From the NCBI GenBank assembly GCA_026989535.1, contig JALSJD010000089.1:1-33803 (forward strand): a DNA stretch of 33,803 nucleotides. Direction: 5' to 3'. The position numbers were made by a program, and so were the translations under genes. Numbering within the stretch: position 1 is the stretch's first letter; each line of letters opens with the position of its first letter. Under the pieces are notes generated by a model. It was not told the DNA's origin. It ran no database searches and worked only from the letters and a program-made list of their open reading frames with translations. Positions 33,383-33,803 of the stretch are shown here, piece after piece. Source of the DNA: Cyclobacteriaceae bacterium. GTDB lineage: Bacteria; Bacteroidota; Bacteroidia; Cytophagales; Cyclobacteriaceae.

Positions 33383-33803
33383 GAAATATGAAAGTTAAAA
33401 TAAGAAATGTAAAACGAATAGGTGTTTTTTTGATAGGTCTATTTTTTATAATGGCTTGTGGAGCTGGTTCAACAGAAACCGAAGAAGTAGCCGAAACCGA
33501 CCAGTCGAGTACAAAAGAAATGTCGCTCATCGAAAAATTTAACTTTGAAGATTTAGAAGGCAATAAATTTAACTGGGATGATACTAAAGGGAAACTGGTA
33601 TTTGTAAACTTTTGGGCTACTTGGTGTAAGCCTTGCATTAAAGAGATGCCCTCGATAAGCGAAGCCAATAGTCAATTAAGAGACCAAAACGTGGTGTTTA
33701 TTGTGGCTTCTGATGAAGATGTTGAAAAGATTAAAAAGTTTGAATCCAAACATCAATATAGTTTTAAGTTAATGCGCTCAAATGCCTCTGTTTTTGATTT
33801 AGG
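33379..33803 (+). CDS. TlpA-like thioredoxin lipoprotein (partial, cut by the window end)
   Basis: The frame opens with ATG at 33379 (overlapping the previous stop as ATGA; a second ATG at 33388 is also possible) and stays open to the window end: 141 residues so far. The signal peptide ends with the lipobox IMAC (C27), an acidic linker follows, and the thioredoxin domain has VFVNFWATWCKPCIKEMP with the redox pair C83/C86. It should be an envelope thiol oxidoreductase of the TlpA/ResA type. The start codon, not seen by simple long-ORF listing because the gene is incomplete, is well placed for coupling. Confidence 0.85.
   Translation, partial: MRNMKVKIRNVKRIGVFLIGLFFIMACGAGSTETEEVAETDQSSTKEMSLIEKFNFEDLEGNKFNWDDTKGKLVFVNFWATWCKPCIKEMPSISEANSQLRDQNVVFIVASDEDVEKIKKFESKHQYSFKLMRSNASVFDL

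Overview
The window is a piece of a low-GC Bacteroidota chromosome, most likely from the Cytophagales/Flavobacteriia side. The evidence is a type IX secretion (CHU_C/gliding-associated) C-terminal domain, a menaquinone operon, a lipoprotein-type (clade II) nitrous oxide reductase, an AsmA-like protein, an SNF2/SWIM helicase, and promoters of the Bacteroidota form TTTG-N19-TAnnTTTG upstream of the tRNA genes. Most of the window is ordinary chromosomal backbone. The unusual material lies in the intergenic regions, which hold small palindromic elements and broken tRNA copies.

Layout. 1-740: the broken end of an IS30-type transposase abuts a truncated GIY-YIG ORF, followed by tRNA-Val(TAC) with a terminator, a broken copy of the same tRNA and a promoter. 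743-3483: AsmA-like protein, a 43-residue lipoprotein and a strong terminator. 3506-8462 (minus): HIT protein and GreA, a pentapeptide-repeat membrane protein, then ksgA-mgtE-hydroxyacid dehydrogenase. 8550-12297 (plus): pdxA and a large secreted T9SS substrate. 12310-13353: a BatE-like TPR/SH3 protein, then tRNA-Lys(TTT) followed by a split partial copy of its own 3' end. 13550-17293: SNF2 helicase. 17360-24725 (minus): a complete-looking nos cluster (cytochrome c, fasciclin, NosZ, a 4-TM protein, NosL, cupin, NosD, NosF, NosY), with a divergent Rrf2-type regulator at 24822. 25233-25889: beta-carbonic anhydrase. 25984-32181 (minus): menaquinone genes menI-menF-menD-menB-menE. 32259-33803 (plus): histidine phosphatase, DUF3347-like lipoprotein and a TlpA-like thioredoxin cut by the window end.

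The nos genes form one functional set: a c-type cytochrome donates electrons to NosZ, and NosL and NosDFY supply copper/maturation. The four soluble partners (cytochrome c, fasciclin, NosZ, NosL) are all predicted lipoproteins. MenF, MenD, MenB, MenE and MenI cover five steps of menaquinone synthesis; menA, menC and menH are not in the window.

The most interesting object is at 27052-28086, between menB and menE. A GxxExxY-family nuclease gene exactly fills the space between two inverted-repeat arms. Beside it sit four tandem, gene-less units of about 147 bp that look like internal deletion derivatives of the same element. Successive units are separated by a decayed copy of the last codons of menB, so the host gene end has been duplicated together with the element. 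A second pattern joins the two tRNA loci: each carries an extra partial copy of its tRNA interrupted by a hairpin with a CCCGAT/ATCGGG core, and the same core recurs in a four-hairpin block after nosL.
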